Positions 1 to 13,372 of a DNA stretch of 64,000 nt are shown one piece after another. The DNA comes from Zonotrichia leucophrys gambelii. Its lineage: Eukaryota > Chordata > Aves > Passeriformes > Passerellidae. Under the pieces are notes generated by a model. That model saw nothing but the letters and a program-made list of their open reading frames with translations, ran no database searches and was not told the DNA's origin. The position numbers and the translations under genes are program-made. The stretch spans positions 25,762,099 to 25,826,098 of the forward strand of contig NC_088177.1 of the NCBI RefSeq assembly GCF_028769735.1, read 5' to 3'. Every line of letters starts with the position of its first letter. The first letter of the stretch is position 1.

Positions 1-128
1 CAGCGGTGCCAGACAGAAGAGTTAATTAATTTATTAGTGATTATGCATGCCATATATATATACCATGAATAAGGGATGGTAGGTGTGTGGGTGTGTGCAC
101 AGAACGTAAAGGTGGCAGGTCATAACCT

Positions 129-620
129 ATGCTGCCTTCTCTACTCCCACAGCTCTCCGGAGCTCCGAGCCCCGCTGCCCCTGCGAGGCCGAGCCGCTCG
201 GGGCTGCGGGGCGGCGCCGGCAGCGCAGGCACCCGGCTGGAGCTGGAGCTGAGCGGGAGGAGCGGCGCACTGGTACAGAGAGCGAGAAATGCTGCCCAAG
301 GGCCGAATTTTGGATTAACCCGTTTCAGGCATGCACCGCAAACCTGAGCGCGATCACGGGGCCGGTGCTCGGTGCTGGCAGAGACCCGCAGACCCGCTGG
401 AGCGGGGAGAGCGCCCACGGCCGCAGCGAATGCCGGCCCTGAGCCCACGGGCGGCCTCCGTCCCCCCGGAGAAGGCGGACGGTGCGGGACCAGGGAGCGC
501 TACGAATCTCAGATCTTCCCTCTCCGAGAGTTCTTTGTTCCTAGAAGGCTTTTTCACAGCTTGCCCATGCAGACCAGCGCCTCCTGGTTCCCATCCCGCT
601 GACCCCCAGGGAGGTGACCT
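129..620. other. CpG-rich segment, possible promoter or exon of a flanking transcript
   Basis: This GC- and CpG-rich block stands out from the AT-rich surroundings. On the plus strand it opens after an acceptor-like tract (tctctactcccacag, ending about 152) and has a donor-like GTACAG near 273. The open frames on both strands are Ala/Pro/Arg-rich and match nothing I recognise. Because GAD1 runs leftwards, its known downstream neighbour in amniotes, GORASP2, would lie off this end, so the block could be near that promoter. The GORASP2 N-terminus is not encoded here. Extents were judged by eye. Confidence 0.35.
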
Positions 621-3600
621 CTTTAGGGAATGCTGCTGTCACCGGTCTTTTAGTGACGCAGAAACACTATTTATCAGTGAACTGCAGCACAGTGTTAAAC
701 ATTCTTAATAGAGTATGGAAAGGATATTCAGATTAGCGTACTTCACTTCTTTTGGAGTCATTTCCCTCTGCATTATCACAGTGATTCACCGCTTAGTATC
801 AAAAGCCTCTGCTCATTATGCTTGGGATTGACCCCAGTGCTGCCTGCAGAGATGACCAACGCCCTTCCACCCTTAACCCCCTCAGTGTACCCAGCTGTTT
901 CCACTGGAGCAGACAGACAGTGTTTCTCCAGGCACTTTTGTCAGGCATGGCCAGTTCTGGACTCCACAAAATAGACACTGCAAAATACCTATTAGAAGCC
1001 CCTTCCCATGTCAATGAAAACTGTAAATAAAAGATCTAAAATTTTACTTCTTTGGAAAAATAAAAAACCTTTATAGTTCTGCCCAGCAACACCAGGACCA
1101 AAAAGAGTATCAGTGTTTTGCCATTAAAAAGTTGCCACTTTGATGAAGGTGCATTTGAAAATCTGTGATGTGAATAGTAGCCTTTCACACACTTCCATTA
1201 ACCTCTGAACATGTAAACAGCCTTAAAACAGATTGGCCAAATTACACAGAGCTGACTTTATGAACCTAACATCTAATTCCATAGTTCCCAGCAAGTAGCA
1301 AAGCCAAACCCACCACATACAAACTTTAAAGGTGAAAACCACCCCTGTCCTTGGCAGTAACACTTCTGTGGCTGAATTCTGCTCCTGTGACCATTGAGAG
1401 GTGTCTGAGGGGCTGAGGAAGAGCACTCTGGCCATTTGCAGCAATTATTGCATCCAACTGTTTGTGGAAGGAAATACAAATTATGTCTACTCTGACTGCA
1501 ATTGCAAGAGTGAAGTGTTATCAAAGGAGGAATGTCCTTCACATTTCCTAAAGGTGCTGGTGGTGAAGCAAGGCAACAGATTTTGCAGCTCCTTGAGTCT
1601 GCTCAGACATTACACCCCTGAGACCCAGTCAGAACCATTGCACCAGCAGTCAGTTTGTCTTATTTTCACAGCAACAAAGAGATTCCATTTCCCTCTTCCT
1701 CAGGAGGTCTGTAGATGTTTCATGTCTGCATGTGATGAGTTCAAAAATAGGCAGCTATATTTTGTTCTAACCATCCAGTAAGAAAAAAATCAACTCTATC
1801 CCAGCTAAACCAGGACAATTGCTCAAGTCAACCCTTCAGAGAAATCTGAACCTGGCCCCTTCCCTGCAGACATAAACTACACACATCACTGCAAGTCCTG
1901 GAATTATTTTCCTTCAGAACTTTTGCCTTATCACAGCATCTCAGCTCTCCATCAAAGTGCTGTCACCCTTTCTGGGATTGTTCCACTTCAGCAAGGAAAG
2001 ATGCCACCTAGTTGTCCATCAATTCCCATTAAGGGCTCAACTGAAACACACAGGTTTATTTGAAGAAATATCTTTGAATTTGACCCAAAGTTCTATGGCA
2101 AAAGACTAGTCTGTAAAAAAACCAAACTAATTTTAGAACCCTCTTAAATAAAAAAGACAAATCTTACCTTAGAAAGAGGAAACAAGATTGCCTGAAAGTA
2201 TCACTTGAGACCTAATGACAACAAACCCCATTTGCAGAAATTAACTAACAAATAGAACCTACCTGTTCTTTTACTTTTGTATCTCAGCAGCTGCATTCAA
2301 AAGTAATTAAAGTTAATGAGCTGTGCTTTATGGTAGAATCATGAAAACTTAATTGGAATAATTAGTTGTGAGATAGCAAGTGCATCTTCCTGGCTAACAA
2401 CATGTCATCATTGGATAAGAATAATAATGAATTTAATAAATAAAGCAGGGCCCTTCTAATATGTTCATAAAATAACAAAGTAGAAGGCACACATGTGCAA
2501 ATGATGAATTATTAGTTTGGAGACAGCTCACAATTGTCTGAGGAAGATGGATGGGGAAGTGGCCTTCTTGAAACTGTCAGCTACAGCTGCTGGCTCAAAT
2601 CCAGTTTGCAATAGATGAAGCAGCCACGCTGACCTTTGCAGAGGATGTGCTGCAAATGCTTCCAGCAGGTCCAGCATCCTTCTGCAGAGCAGGATATGCA
2701 GAGCACGAAGAAAAGAACTGTGCTTTCTTTTCTTTTCCTTTAACCCTTCTGTATTATTGGTGCTGGGCAAACAGGAATGAAAATGGACAGAAACCCAGGC
2801 ATGTGTGGCAGGAAGGGAGCTACAGTGAACAAATCAGTCTATTTGACCCAAATCACTTAGAGGCTAAGACAGGCAGAAAATTATGATTTATTGCAGAAAC
2901 GGTTTTAAGCTCAAACATAGACATGCACACCACAACAAAAGCTTCTGAGGCATTATTAAGAATCAGTAAATAGAATAATTTTCATTAATGGGTGCCTTTA
3001 AAATTAAATTAAGTGAATACTGCCAGAGTCATGGGAAGGCCTACAGTAATAAAAGAGATTGTCTCAGTAAGCAAGCACTAAAGGAAGGAAGGCTGCAGTT
3101 TCAGGTGGCAATAGAGCAGCAGTGTGCAGTGACTAAGAAGCAGATGGGTTATAATATAACTCTTAGTTTTATCCCCTAATCAATATATGACCTCATTAAT
3201 TTCAGCTCTTAATGTAATGCCTGGTATGAGGAGTTGCAGTTCAGAATATCTGCTTGTTGACTTCAGTCCCAGCAGAGCAGGACTGGGCTTGGTGGGAGCC
3301 ATAAAAAACCTGATGTATGTCTAAGATCAAGTCATATGTTAGCAGTGCCCAAGGAGATTTTATCTCCTTTGCAAGCACATAGGGAACAACCCACTGCTGC
3401 TTGGAAGGCATCCACCCGGCTGTGCACCCGCAATACTTACAACTTCACAGTAACAGGAGACCTAAAGCACAGGCCCCTCAGCTCTACAAAACCAAAAATG
3501 TAGGTCTAGATCACAGAAATGGCTGGTAAAAGCCTGCTGACACAGAGAAGCCACACACTCATCCACTGGCTGCAGGAGTACTCACAAGCACTTCCCATTG

Positions 3601-6600
3601 TTTTAGACAATGGAGACCAGGAGCAGTAGATGCTTTGGAACTGAGGCAATGTGAGAAGAAATAAGATAGCAATGGTCAGCTTACCTGCAAATGTCAGGGG
3701 GTGTGAGACTGAGCCTGTTCTTGACCTGCTGCTGGGAACAGCTGGGAAAAGATCAGACCATGTGTGAATGTTAAAAGAAATTAACAGTGAAGCACTTTGA
3801 ATGGAAGCCAAGCATTAGTGAGTGTCTGACCAAACAAGAAACCCTGAAACTCAGCAGGTTATGGTTAAATGCTATGGTCTGATGCTCTAAAAGTTAATTA
3901 AGTACAGAAGTAATGTGGGGCTTTTGTAAAGCTGGTTTCATGGTCATTAGTTGCTATGCAGCTAAACAGAATGAAATGCAAGGGAAGAAGGCACTAGCTG
4001 GACAAATTGCTCTTAGGCAGTTTTCCCAGTGAGAATGCTGCAGGGCTGGTTCTCTCCTGGTGCTCCATGAGGTACAAAAGACCATGCCAAACTTAAAGAG
4101 CCTAGTCTTGACCACTTGCCATTTTTTACCACTCTAAATACCTATCAATTTCCATTGCATTATGGCTGACTTACAGTAATGCATAAGGGAGGGGAAGCAG
4201 TTTCACTGAGACAATTAAGTGTGACTTGTAGGAAGGAGCTGGAACTCACAAACCCTCCGTGTAAAACTCTAAACTGGTGCTATTGCAACACACAGCAATC
4301 TTCTTCTGCACTGGGAGGGAAAGGCCACAGAGTCTCAGGATCAGCACGAGCACACTGCATCTCTGTGAGGGGAGTGCTCTGTGGCAGATAGCTGCCAGAA
4401 TTGCTCTCTGCTTTTTCCCCAGAGCTGCCAGCACGGGCACATGTTAGAGCTGTAGTCAGTGCTGTCATGCTCTGGTTATTATCAGGAATAGTTCCTCTGG
4501 CTGCTGTCATTTGCACCAAGGACTGCAGATGCCATCAACGGATCAGAGAATTGTAAAGGTAATCTACAGCTCTCTTCCTCAAGTCAGTTGAGACCAGAAT
4601 CAAGGCTTTTGTTTCAGAAACCAGAAACTCAGCAAAACTAATTTGTGGAGGTCCTATTAATGGGACACAGGAAATTACCTAAAGCCTTCATTACTTTAAC
4701 TGGTAAAAGCAATTGCCTTGGCTGTAATACAGTTAAACTCTGTCTTCCCAAAGCTGCTGAAGACCCAGTAGCTCTGAGTTAGATACCAGTAAGTAGTTTT
4801 CACACAGATCTGAGAGGCACAGCTTAGACTATTAAAATATTATAGCCATAGGTTTCTGACAGGCTTGTTATTCGATTTTTTACTTGCTACAGGGGTTTCA
4901 TCTGAGACTTTAAGGCTGATTAAGCTCAAAAATAGACATCTTCTGCTCCTAAAAAGCTTTGAAAATGTGTGCCTGAATATTAGAATGGGCTTAGTAAAAT
5001 CAGTGTCCTCTCTTTGTTGCCTCCATAATTACTTTAAACTCGCAATCCTTACTCTAGCCTGTGGTCCCATTTCATACAGAGATCAGCCCCCAAATTCTGG
5101 CCTGAAGCATAGTGTTAAGAATTTTTACAGTGTATTATGAAGAGGAGACATAACAGAGGAGAATAACCTTTAAACAGATGTATTCACAGTAAAAGATGCA
5201 CTAGTGAATGGTTAAGAGAGGGCACAGAGTTTATGACAAATGTCAGAATGTTTCAAAGATTCACTTCATTATTAACCATGAAATAACACAATGTATGTGA
5301 AATCACTGCTAAAAAAGAAAAGCAGTCTCTTTAAAATGTATTGAGTTGAAAACAGGGTTCATTATAGAAACACAGATAGAATCTTAATTATAGAAGCAAT
5401 TGCATAGAGTAAGGTTCTGGCCACCCAATTTAGGAATCACAATGCAAGTATTTAAGAGGCTTAATGTGCCTGCTACTATTCAGCTGTAGATAGCAGCTGC
5501 CTTTGGGAGTACTGCAGCTAGGGATGCTGTGAAGAAGGGTTCATAATGAAGGATCAATTAAGTAATTTCCAACCAATTCATTACATGATACTTACATGAG
5601 TTGTCAGTCATTTTTGACCCGAGTGGTTAGTCTAAAATCTGGAGTTTTGGAAACTGCTTATACTAAGAGACTTTGTTGATAGTCAAAGATTTGCTGCCGC
5701 GCTCCTTTTTATTTACCAGGGATGTTTAAAATCCTGTTTTCTTAAATACAACAAATCAAATGAGAAATTTTTTTGCTCACAGAATCCATTCTGCAGTGTC
5801 TTGGGTGCTCAGTACTTTGTGTAGTGATGTGTACTACTTCTGCTTTAGTTCTATAAAGCATTTTAAATTCTTTGATCATGAATTAAGAAGTCAGCTCTAC
5901 ATTTTGCTTTATCTACAGTTTCTCTAGAGCTCTTTATCTAAAATACAGACTGAAACATTAATGACAGATGTTGGTCCACGTAAAAAACCTCCCAAAACAA
6001 AAAATTTACTTTGGAGTTTCCCAACTCAAATTTTACAGTTTAAGATAAAAGACCAGTAAGACAGGAAAGCAAATTTACAGCTTGACAGTACTACCAAACT
6101 GCCAGAGTCCGCTGAGGGATGTTCAGAACAGCTGTTGATAAAGACTCTTCTAAAAGAAATTAGTACTGGAGAAAGTCTTACACTACAAACTCCCTGTATT
6201 TAAAAATGAGTCATATATTAAATCTTTTAGTGTCCTGTCCTGAGCAGGGTCCCATTTATTGAGCCTGACACAAAGGTCCTTCTTGGAAAAAAGTCTAGAC
6301 CTTTTCTGTAGGCTTTACAGAGTTATTGCAAACACATTGAGCATTAACAAGAGAAATTACACCTGCCCTGACAGATTTGACCAAGCAGAAGTGCCAAATA
6401 TAGTTCTTGAATATCAGGGATAAAAGAAATCAGTGTGATGGTTTCATCCACAGTATTTGATTTTATCGCTTTGGCCTTCATAGGTTTGGTTGTCAGAGTG
6501 CAGGAGCAGTTCTAAAACTGTACTCTCACTTTGTACCAAGGCAGAGTTACCAGAGAGTTGCCTCTCCCAGAAGCTCTGTCACTTTCTTCTGCATCCCTAA

Positions 6601-9600
6601 GCCCAGAACAGGGGCCCTCTGAAGCCAGGCAGTCCATAAACGCTGACTGGTGCTGCACATATGCTCTGACTGGGCCACTTCTCTTTTGCCTAACCTGTGA
6701 CATGTGAATAGGGTGAAAGAGAGAGAAATACAAAGCTCCTAGAAGGTCCTTCTTCACAGAAAGAAGGAATAAAACAAACATTGTCACAGGGAATTTGAGA
6801 TAAACAGGGCAAATGCAGCACTCAGACTCTGACACAAGGATGATCTGGCCCCATGGGCTATACGTGTTCACAATGCTCCTCTTTCCTGCCCACAGAGCTC
6901 CAGCTCTCTGACAGCCCTCCTAAGAGCATTCATTAGTCACAGAAAGGCACATTCCTCCATCTTCTGGACAGCTACAAACTAAGCACCATTAGCCTCTTTC
7001 CAGCCAGACTCGAAGCAATACATTGCTCTCAGAGAAAGCTCAATCTACTTTAGCCTCAGGAAAAGACCCTTTTAGTCTTTGTTATATTTTTGAATTGTTT
7101 CATCTTGACATGTAATATGAAAGGTTCCATAACTATGCATTTCTTAAGTTATTTTTAATCCCCCCTTCAGAAAAAAAAACAACAAAACCAACATTCAACT
7201 CCCTGTCCTTTATCTTTTCTTGGCCTGAAAAGTCTTTTATGATTAATTTTCTTCTGCCTCAATAGCTGATAACTTCTTTTCCTGCAAGTCTTAAGGAGAA
7301 GGATTCTATCTTCCACAACAAGGAAATGTATTTTTTGAGCTTCTGCTAGTATTTATCACATCCCTGAGAAAGCAGGAGGCCTGTCCTTGTGAACATTATT
7401 TAATTTTAGATTAGGTTTGGGAGTTTGAATACAATTTAAAAAACTGGTAATGTAATACATGCCATGGGAGTGGCAATCCTCAAATAATGGCCTTAAAATC
7501 CTAGGAAGAATACTACTGGGTAGAATTATTCTGTAGGTGGAGCTTGTTAAAGCCAGATGACTGTTCTCTTAATGAGCTCTTGCTGGAGGGAGCAAATAAA
7601 ATTGATAAAGAAGAGAGAAAAATCCTAGGACATAATCAGATCCTATAAGCCTAGCCAGAAAGCAGTGTCAACACAATGCAGCACCCAACCTTTCTCCAAA
7701 AAAAAAATTAGAATTTCTGTTCTCTCACATGTTCTAATGAGAGCAGCTAGAAGCTGGAGCTTAGGTTAATCCTTCCTTTACTGGCTATATGAGTGCTCTT
7801 GGCACCACTTCCATAGAGGAAATGCTAAAGGACTTCCTGGGTGAATTAGCAAAACCAATGAATTATTGCACAAGATAAAGTGCCAGAAGTCATTTTCACA
7901 GCTACCTAGATATGTTAAACTAAGTTAAAGAGTAATTTATGACAAGAATCACTGTCCCTGGACAAGCATCTGTTTGACATGGTTTCCATGTCACTGCAGG
8001 CAGATGGAGCTCTCCCTGCTTTCTGCAGTGTCCCCAAGGCAGCAACTGAGGATGTCACCCATGTGTTGAGCTTAAAAATCAAATGAGCAGTTTGTCATCT
8101 GAAATCACTGCACTGAAAGCCAAATGACACAGAACAACAATGCTTTCCCATACTGCTGACAAGAATGATTCAATGGCCCTTGCTAATGCCACCTGATCAG
8201 ATTCATTTCTCAGCAAGCACAAAGTTTGGGAAACAAGAGCTGGTGGGCCCAGCTGGATGTGCTGGAATAGCTTTTATTTATTTTGAGATGGGATTTGCAG
8301 GTGTCAGTGCAATTGGCAGGACTGGTGATATAGCACCACTTGGAAAGACCCAGCCACTTTCTGGAGCTGCCCCTTTATTCCCGCTGGCACTGACTCCCCC
8401 TCTAGCTGTTCTGGGTAGATCACTACTAGAGCCAAGGGGTTTGAGTCCTGCAATACCTCCTTGAATATATGGAGCAGCTTTTATTCTAGAACACACTGTG
8501 AAGAGTGTGGAGTTAGTCACATAAATGACTGAACCTTAACCATGAGGGTTTCTTCCTTCTGACTTTATGGATAGTGCTAAAGTGTGACTTTGGAGAGAAA
8601 TTATGTACAAGGCATTAGCTAGGACTTTCAAACATGTTTCTGGAAGATGTTTCATTTGTTTTCAGGGACAGACATCACTGACCAAGTGTATTTCTTTGAG
8701 TGTCTTTTCTTGATATGGTGTCAGATTCAGTGAACAGTGTGGTGTTACATGGGGCTTTTAACCTCCAACACAAACTTGGATGTTGTCCTAGGCCCAGACA
8801 CTCCTGGAACAGAGATTTGGGCCAATAATCTGCTAAGCAAAACAACATCAAGGACAGAAAGAGTTAAATGGCTGAAGAAAATTGAGAACAGATGATCATT
8901 TGAATTTTTTTCCTACTTAAGTCAGCATGAAGGGGAAAAATTGCGGTCACCATAAGAGACTAACAAGCAGAAGCACAGAGGAAATTGCTGCAGCCAAAAA
9001 CGAGGAGAGGAAAGGCAGTTTACCCACTGGCTTTGATGGAAGCCACAGAACTGCTTAGAAAAGGAACATGAGTGCTGCAAGAATCAGAAATTGCAGGCTA
9101 AGACCCTGATCCAGCAGGAGCTGGAAGAAGCCCAGGCTTACAGCCACAGGCCTACCTACAGGCAATTCTCAGATCCAGGTCTTGAGACCTGTCCTCACCT
9201 ATACACCTGTGTGCTCAGTTTTGCTCCCCTGGCCTTCTCTCCAACTGCTTCTTCTTACTGCTTCTCTTCAATGAAAGCCCAGTGGGAAACAGAAAATCTG
9301 CTGACTGGGGGCTACTGACACAAGCTTTAGAGTTATACTTTTTCATTTTAGAATATCAAAGGCAGTGGGTCTTCCAATATGTCTGCATTTGGTACAAGCC
9401 CATTTTGTCTTTTAAAATATACAATGTAAGATTTGTAGGGGGTTTCTAGCACATCTCAGTTTAACTTTGTTTTAACTCCTTGTATCCTCCCTGGTAAAAC
9501 TGGATACTCCCTTTTTCTCAATCTTTAAAATGTCCCTTATGCAGGGACTAAGCTGGGAAAATGTGAACCGGAAAGTAGCAATTTTAAAGTCTGATCAGCG

Positions 9601-12583
9601 CAAAATGCAGTCAAAATGCAAAATTACAGACATCTTGGAACAGTGACTCTTATTTGTTATAATTGTTTCTTTTTTTTTTAATACACAATTCACGACCTAA
9701 CTCTGTCATAATGAGAAACAGATATTAGAGAGCTTTTGAATTAATTACTGTAATAAAAAACAGCTTAGATAATCCTGCTCAGTTAAAAAGCAAACAAAAG
9801 AGAAGCACAGTTAGTTTCTAGTTGCCTTAAAAAGCTATGATTGCAAATTGTTTAGTGCAAAGTGCTAGCAAAGCTGTTGAAACATATCAAAACACAACTA
9901 CTTTAAGAACACCAACACAATTTCGGAAGACTGTCTCAGTCAATACCAGTCATTCATGAAGAAGTCCAAGCACATCAGGCACAGAGGTCTCCATCTCCTT
10001 CCTGTTCAATATTTTCTCTGTTCTTAGTGAAATTCTCGACTCTGTATAAGAGGGTTCCAATGGTTCACCCGTATCAAAAATATTAAGATGATTGAGGGGA
10101 ATGATTTTATTTCTCCATTGTAAATATACAATACAATTCTCTATCACCTGTGAAATATTTCCAGCATGTTAGTATTATAATTGCTCAGGCCAAATAAATA
10201 GAAAAGATTAATAGATCTAAACCTTAAAATTTGATTCTTCTGATACCTGGAAAGGAGATGAAAATATTTAGTCTCCTTTTACACTGGATCTCTTATTGTT
10301 GGTTAGGGTTGGGGGATGTTTGTTGTTTGTTTGTTTGGGGTAGGATTGTTTTATTTTATTTTTTGCAGGTCTCTAGATTTTAAGGTAGTTTAGATACTAT
10401 TCATTTACTAGTCAGGTCTGTCTCCTAACTGCAAGTGGAATAATCTACTCTCACTTCCAGGTATGTGCTCAGGCTTCACCATCACATACAGAAGGAAAAT
10501 AGGAGATATCAGATTCATTCTCATTCTTCATCTTTAGAGATATCAAAGAAGAAATCTGGACATGAACCTGAAAAGGGATCTTGGACAATATAACCTGAGT
10601 AGTCACAGAGGAATTACAGTGCCCACTATTCTTATACCATTACCTGCAGCTGTACCACAGCAGCAAAGTTTGGCAGGTTAGAGTTGTTTGATATTCAGCC
10701 ATGAAAGATGACCCTGAAATTGTAGCTGGAAACCAAGGTGCAGGCTGACAAAAGGGATGCAGAGCATCTCTTGTGATCACCCTGACCTTATTTTTCCCTA
10801 AACTCCTTTTTTCTTCTACTATAGTCACATCCCTTTTAGAAGCAGGGCAGTACACCTGGTTCTAGTTCATTCAGTTTCTCCTTAATTTTCCTTAGTGTAA
10901 CTGCACTAAAATTCAATAGCATTACACCAGGGTGAAGTCATTTTTTTTAAATGTTAGGTTCTAAACTACCTCTTTATTTATGCTGTTAAGTCTTGATCTG
11001 TTAGAGAGCCATCAGCACATTACAACATAACTGCATAAATTAGGAATGTAATTTATCAAAGGTTTCCTGTTTTGCTGTTGTTTTTAAATAACAAACCAAC
11101 TAAATCCCAGGAATTACAGTCAACTGGAAAACAATTGCAACCATTACTGAACCAGCTAAAAGCAGTTCAACAGCTGCATCTTATAAAATGTTACCAAGTC
11201 CAGAGACCTGCAAATAATACAGGCTCATAAAACTAGCTACAATTACAATGTGCCTTATGGAGCATGGGTAAATACAAAAGAAATTATAAAGCGCCTCAAT
11301 TTCTAAGGTAGCTTAAAAGCTATTTGTAGGATGCAGTGTATAACAAAAGAATGTAAAATCAAAATACTCTGGGTAAAATATTTCTAACATTTGATGTATT
11401 TTTATATGCATGCTTTAAATCAATTATTTTATATTGTTTTCTTAATTTCTTATATAACAACTGATTAAGACATTTGGTCTGATTTAGAAATATATATCCA
11501 GTTCTCCATGAGAAGATTCTGTATAACTTACTATGTAAAAGATTTTCAAATAATAATTGATTTATTTTTAAAAATTGTCAAAGTCTGAATATGACTTGGT
11601 TTTAGTGGACAAGAACCTACCAAATCATATCTCATTCACAACTGGAGACAAAAGCCTGGATTTACAGTGTAATAGGGAAATGGGCCTCAATTTTTCTAAA
11701 TCCTTGGTATTCTTTGTTGTAACTGCTGAACAGCTGCTCAGATTGCTGAATCTGCATTTCAGAGAGCACATCAGACTCAAGTCACACAGAGACAGAATAA
11801 TCTGTTAGCTCAGATTTCTTTTTTCTACACATCTGTTTCTATGCAGTTTATTTTTCACTGCTTAACTTTGTCCTTTGCCATATCAAATTATTTTAGTAAT
11901 GAAACTTGTATTATTTAGCCTAGGAAACCAACATCCAATTTTACAGACATCAACTGTTAGAAAATTAAACTGACTTAACATAGACAAACATAAGTAAAAA
12001 AATTGTGTGGAAGAAAGCTTTACCTCTCTACACAATTCCTCTTAGTACCTTTTGCTGAGTGATGTAGATGGTAAAAAAGGTTCCTAGTGCCTGTGGATGT
12101 AATGAAAAAATATTACTGCCAGAAAAATCTTATGGATCGAGAACTCTATAAGTAAGCGGTTAGGACTGGTAGATATTCATCTACATTTCTATTTACAAAA
12201 TAACTTACTCCATGCTGATATCTATTTCAAACTATATGCAATGAACATCACTTAAGTGGTATCAAATTAATTCTTGGCTTCTTCTAATGTTTTACCACAG
12301 CCAAAAGGGTACTGTGCATTTCCTTTCTGCCTGCTGGACAACTTTACTAGTTTGAAATTAGCCCCATGTGACTCTTCTTTGGTGTAACAGTTCTCTTTCC
12401 CTTTTAATATGTACCCAAGTGGGTTTTTTTCTCATGTTAGAACAACCTCATAATCTGGTCTTCCATTCAAAGATGGGCAGAAGGAACTGGTTTGGCAGCA
12501 TGGCACAGAAGCTTTCCTTGTGCACTCTCTCTCCCCTATACACACATTTGAAAGGATCTATTGATCCATTCACTGGAAGGATG
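621..12583. other. Intergenic DNA, no gene recognised
   Basis: AT-rich sequence downstream of GAD1. Open frames on both strands are short, mostly lack a methionine start in context, and show no recognisable domain. A minus-strand frame at 9950-10147 follows a splice-acceptor-like tract but is not identifiable. A T/G-rich stretch at about 10301-10370 includes a single telomere-like GGTTAGGGTTGGGG. I see no tRNA, no CRISPR array and no clear transposon with intact ends in this stretch. Confidence 0.5.
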
Positions 12584-12649
12584 AGAAATATGGAATGCTG
12601 GGAAGACAATATATAAAGAAATATAGAATGCTGGGAAGATAATATATAA
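12584..12649. repeat. Two-copy 33-bp tandem duplication
   Basis: Positions 12584-12616 and 12617-12649 are direct copies of a 33-bp unit containing GAATGCTGGGAAGA. They differ at two positions (G/A and C/T). It is a local tandem duplication with no coding role visible. It lies 73 bp from the left end of the solo LTR. Confidence 0.9.
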
Positions 12650-12722
12650 AACATTATTTAGTTCTAAAATGTTGGGGATGTCCTGTATTTGCAGAATAAT
12701 TTGTTTTTACAAGCCTAGAGAC

Positions 12723-13372
12723 TGTCCTGGTTTAAGGCAGATTTGGGAGAAAGCCCCCAAGGGGGTTCCTTTAGAAAGCAATTCAAGTGGTCCCTCCCAC
12801 AACTGGTGTGGGAAAAGATTTCCTTGGAGAGAAGTGGAAAAAACCCTGTTTATTAAGAGGCAAAGCACTCACCAGCACAAAAAAATGAACAATATTACAC
12901 AATAAAACCTCTTGCTGCTCTGAGAGATGACAAACTCAGCAAGTTCCCTTAGTGGGCTGTGACTGGGCTCACTCAGTCTGTGTTCAGTCCCTCCAGTGCT
13001 GGAATGCAGCGTCCCAGGCCCTGGTGGCCACAGGTGTCAGCTCCTGGTGCTCTTCTGGGTTTTCAGTCCAGCGCAGGTTCAAACAGTTCCAAGAAGAAGA
13101 AAAACCACAGTCCAGGGAAATTCACTGCCTCAGCTAGCTAAAGACTAACTAAAAGCACAGGAGAGCTCTGTCCCACTGTCTGTGCTGCAGAGAGCACAGA
13201 CCAGGAGAAGGATGCAGGGAGCAAGTGCAGCTCCTGATAACAAAGTCTGGGATTCTTCTCCCCCCCTTGCTCTCACAACCAGTCTTCAAGGTGCAAAACT
13301 TACTTCTGGGCTAAACGCATGAATGGGGATACAAGCATCATAAAAATCACCTCAAAAGGACAAGATGTACAC
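12723..13372 (+). mobile_element. Solo LTR of an endogenous retrovirus (songbird-type)
   Basis: The 650-bp element begins TGTCCTGG and ends AAAGGACA, so TGTCCT/AGGACA form a perfect 6-bp terminal inverted repeat with canonical TG...CA ends. The flanks are agac on the left and agat on the right, a plausible 4-bp target-site duplication with one mismatch. An AATAAA at about 12900 could be the LTR polyadenylation signal. No gag, pol or env coding sequence adjoins it, so it is a solo LTR left by recombination. The open frames inside it are not genes. The family is assigned from memory of passerine LTRs starting TGTCCTGGTTT and would need a repeat-library match. Confidence 0.75.

Noticed and set aside
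129..620. First coding exon of GORASP2
   Set aside because: Expected by synteny, but neither strand encodes the GRASP55 N-terminus or a PDZ-like segment.
10301..10314. Telomere-like GGTTAGGGTTGGGG
   Set aside because: A single degenerate occurrence in a G/T-rich stretch, not an interstitial telomeric array.
12952..13141. Two overlapping 60-codon frames
   Set aside because: They lie inside the solo LTR, which is noncoding.
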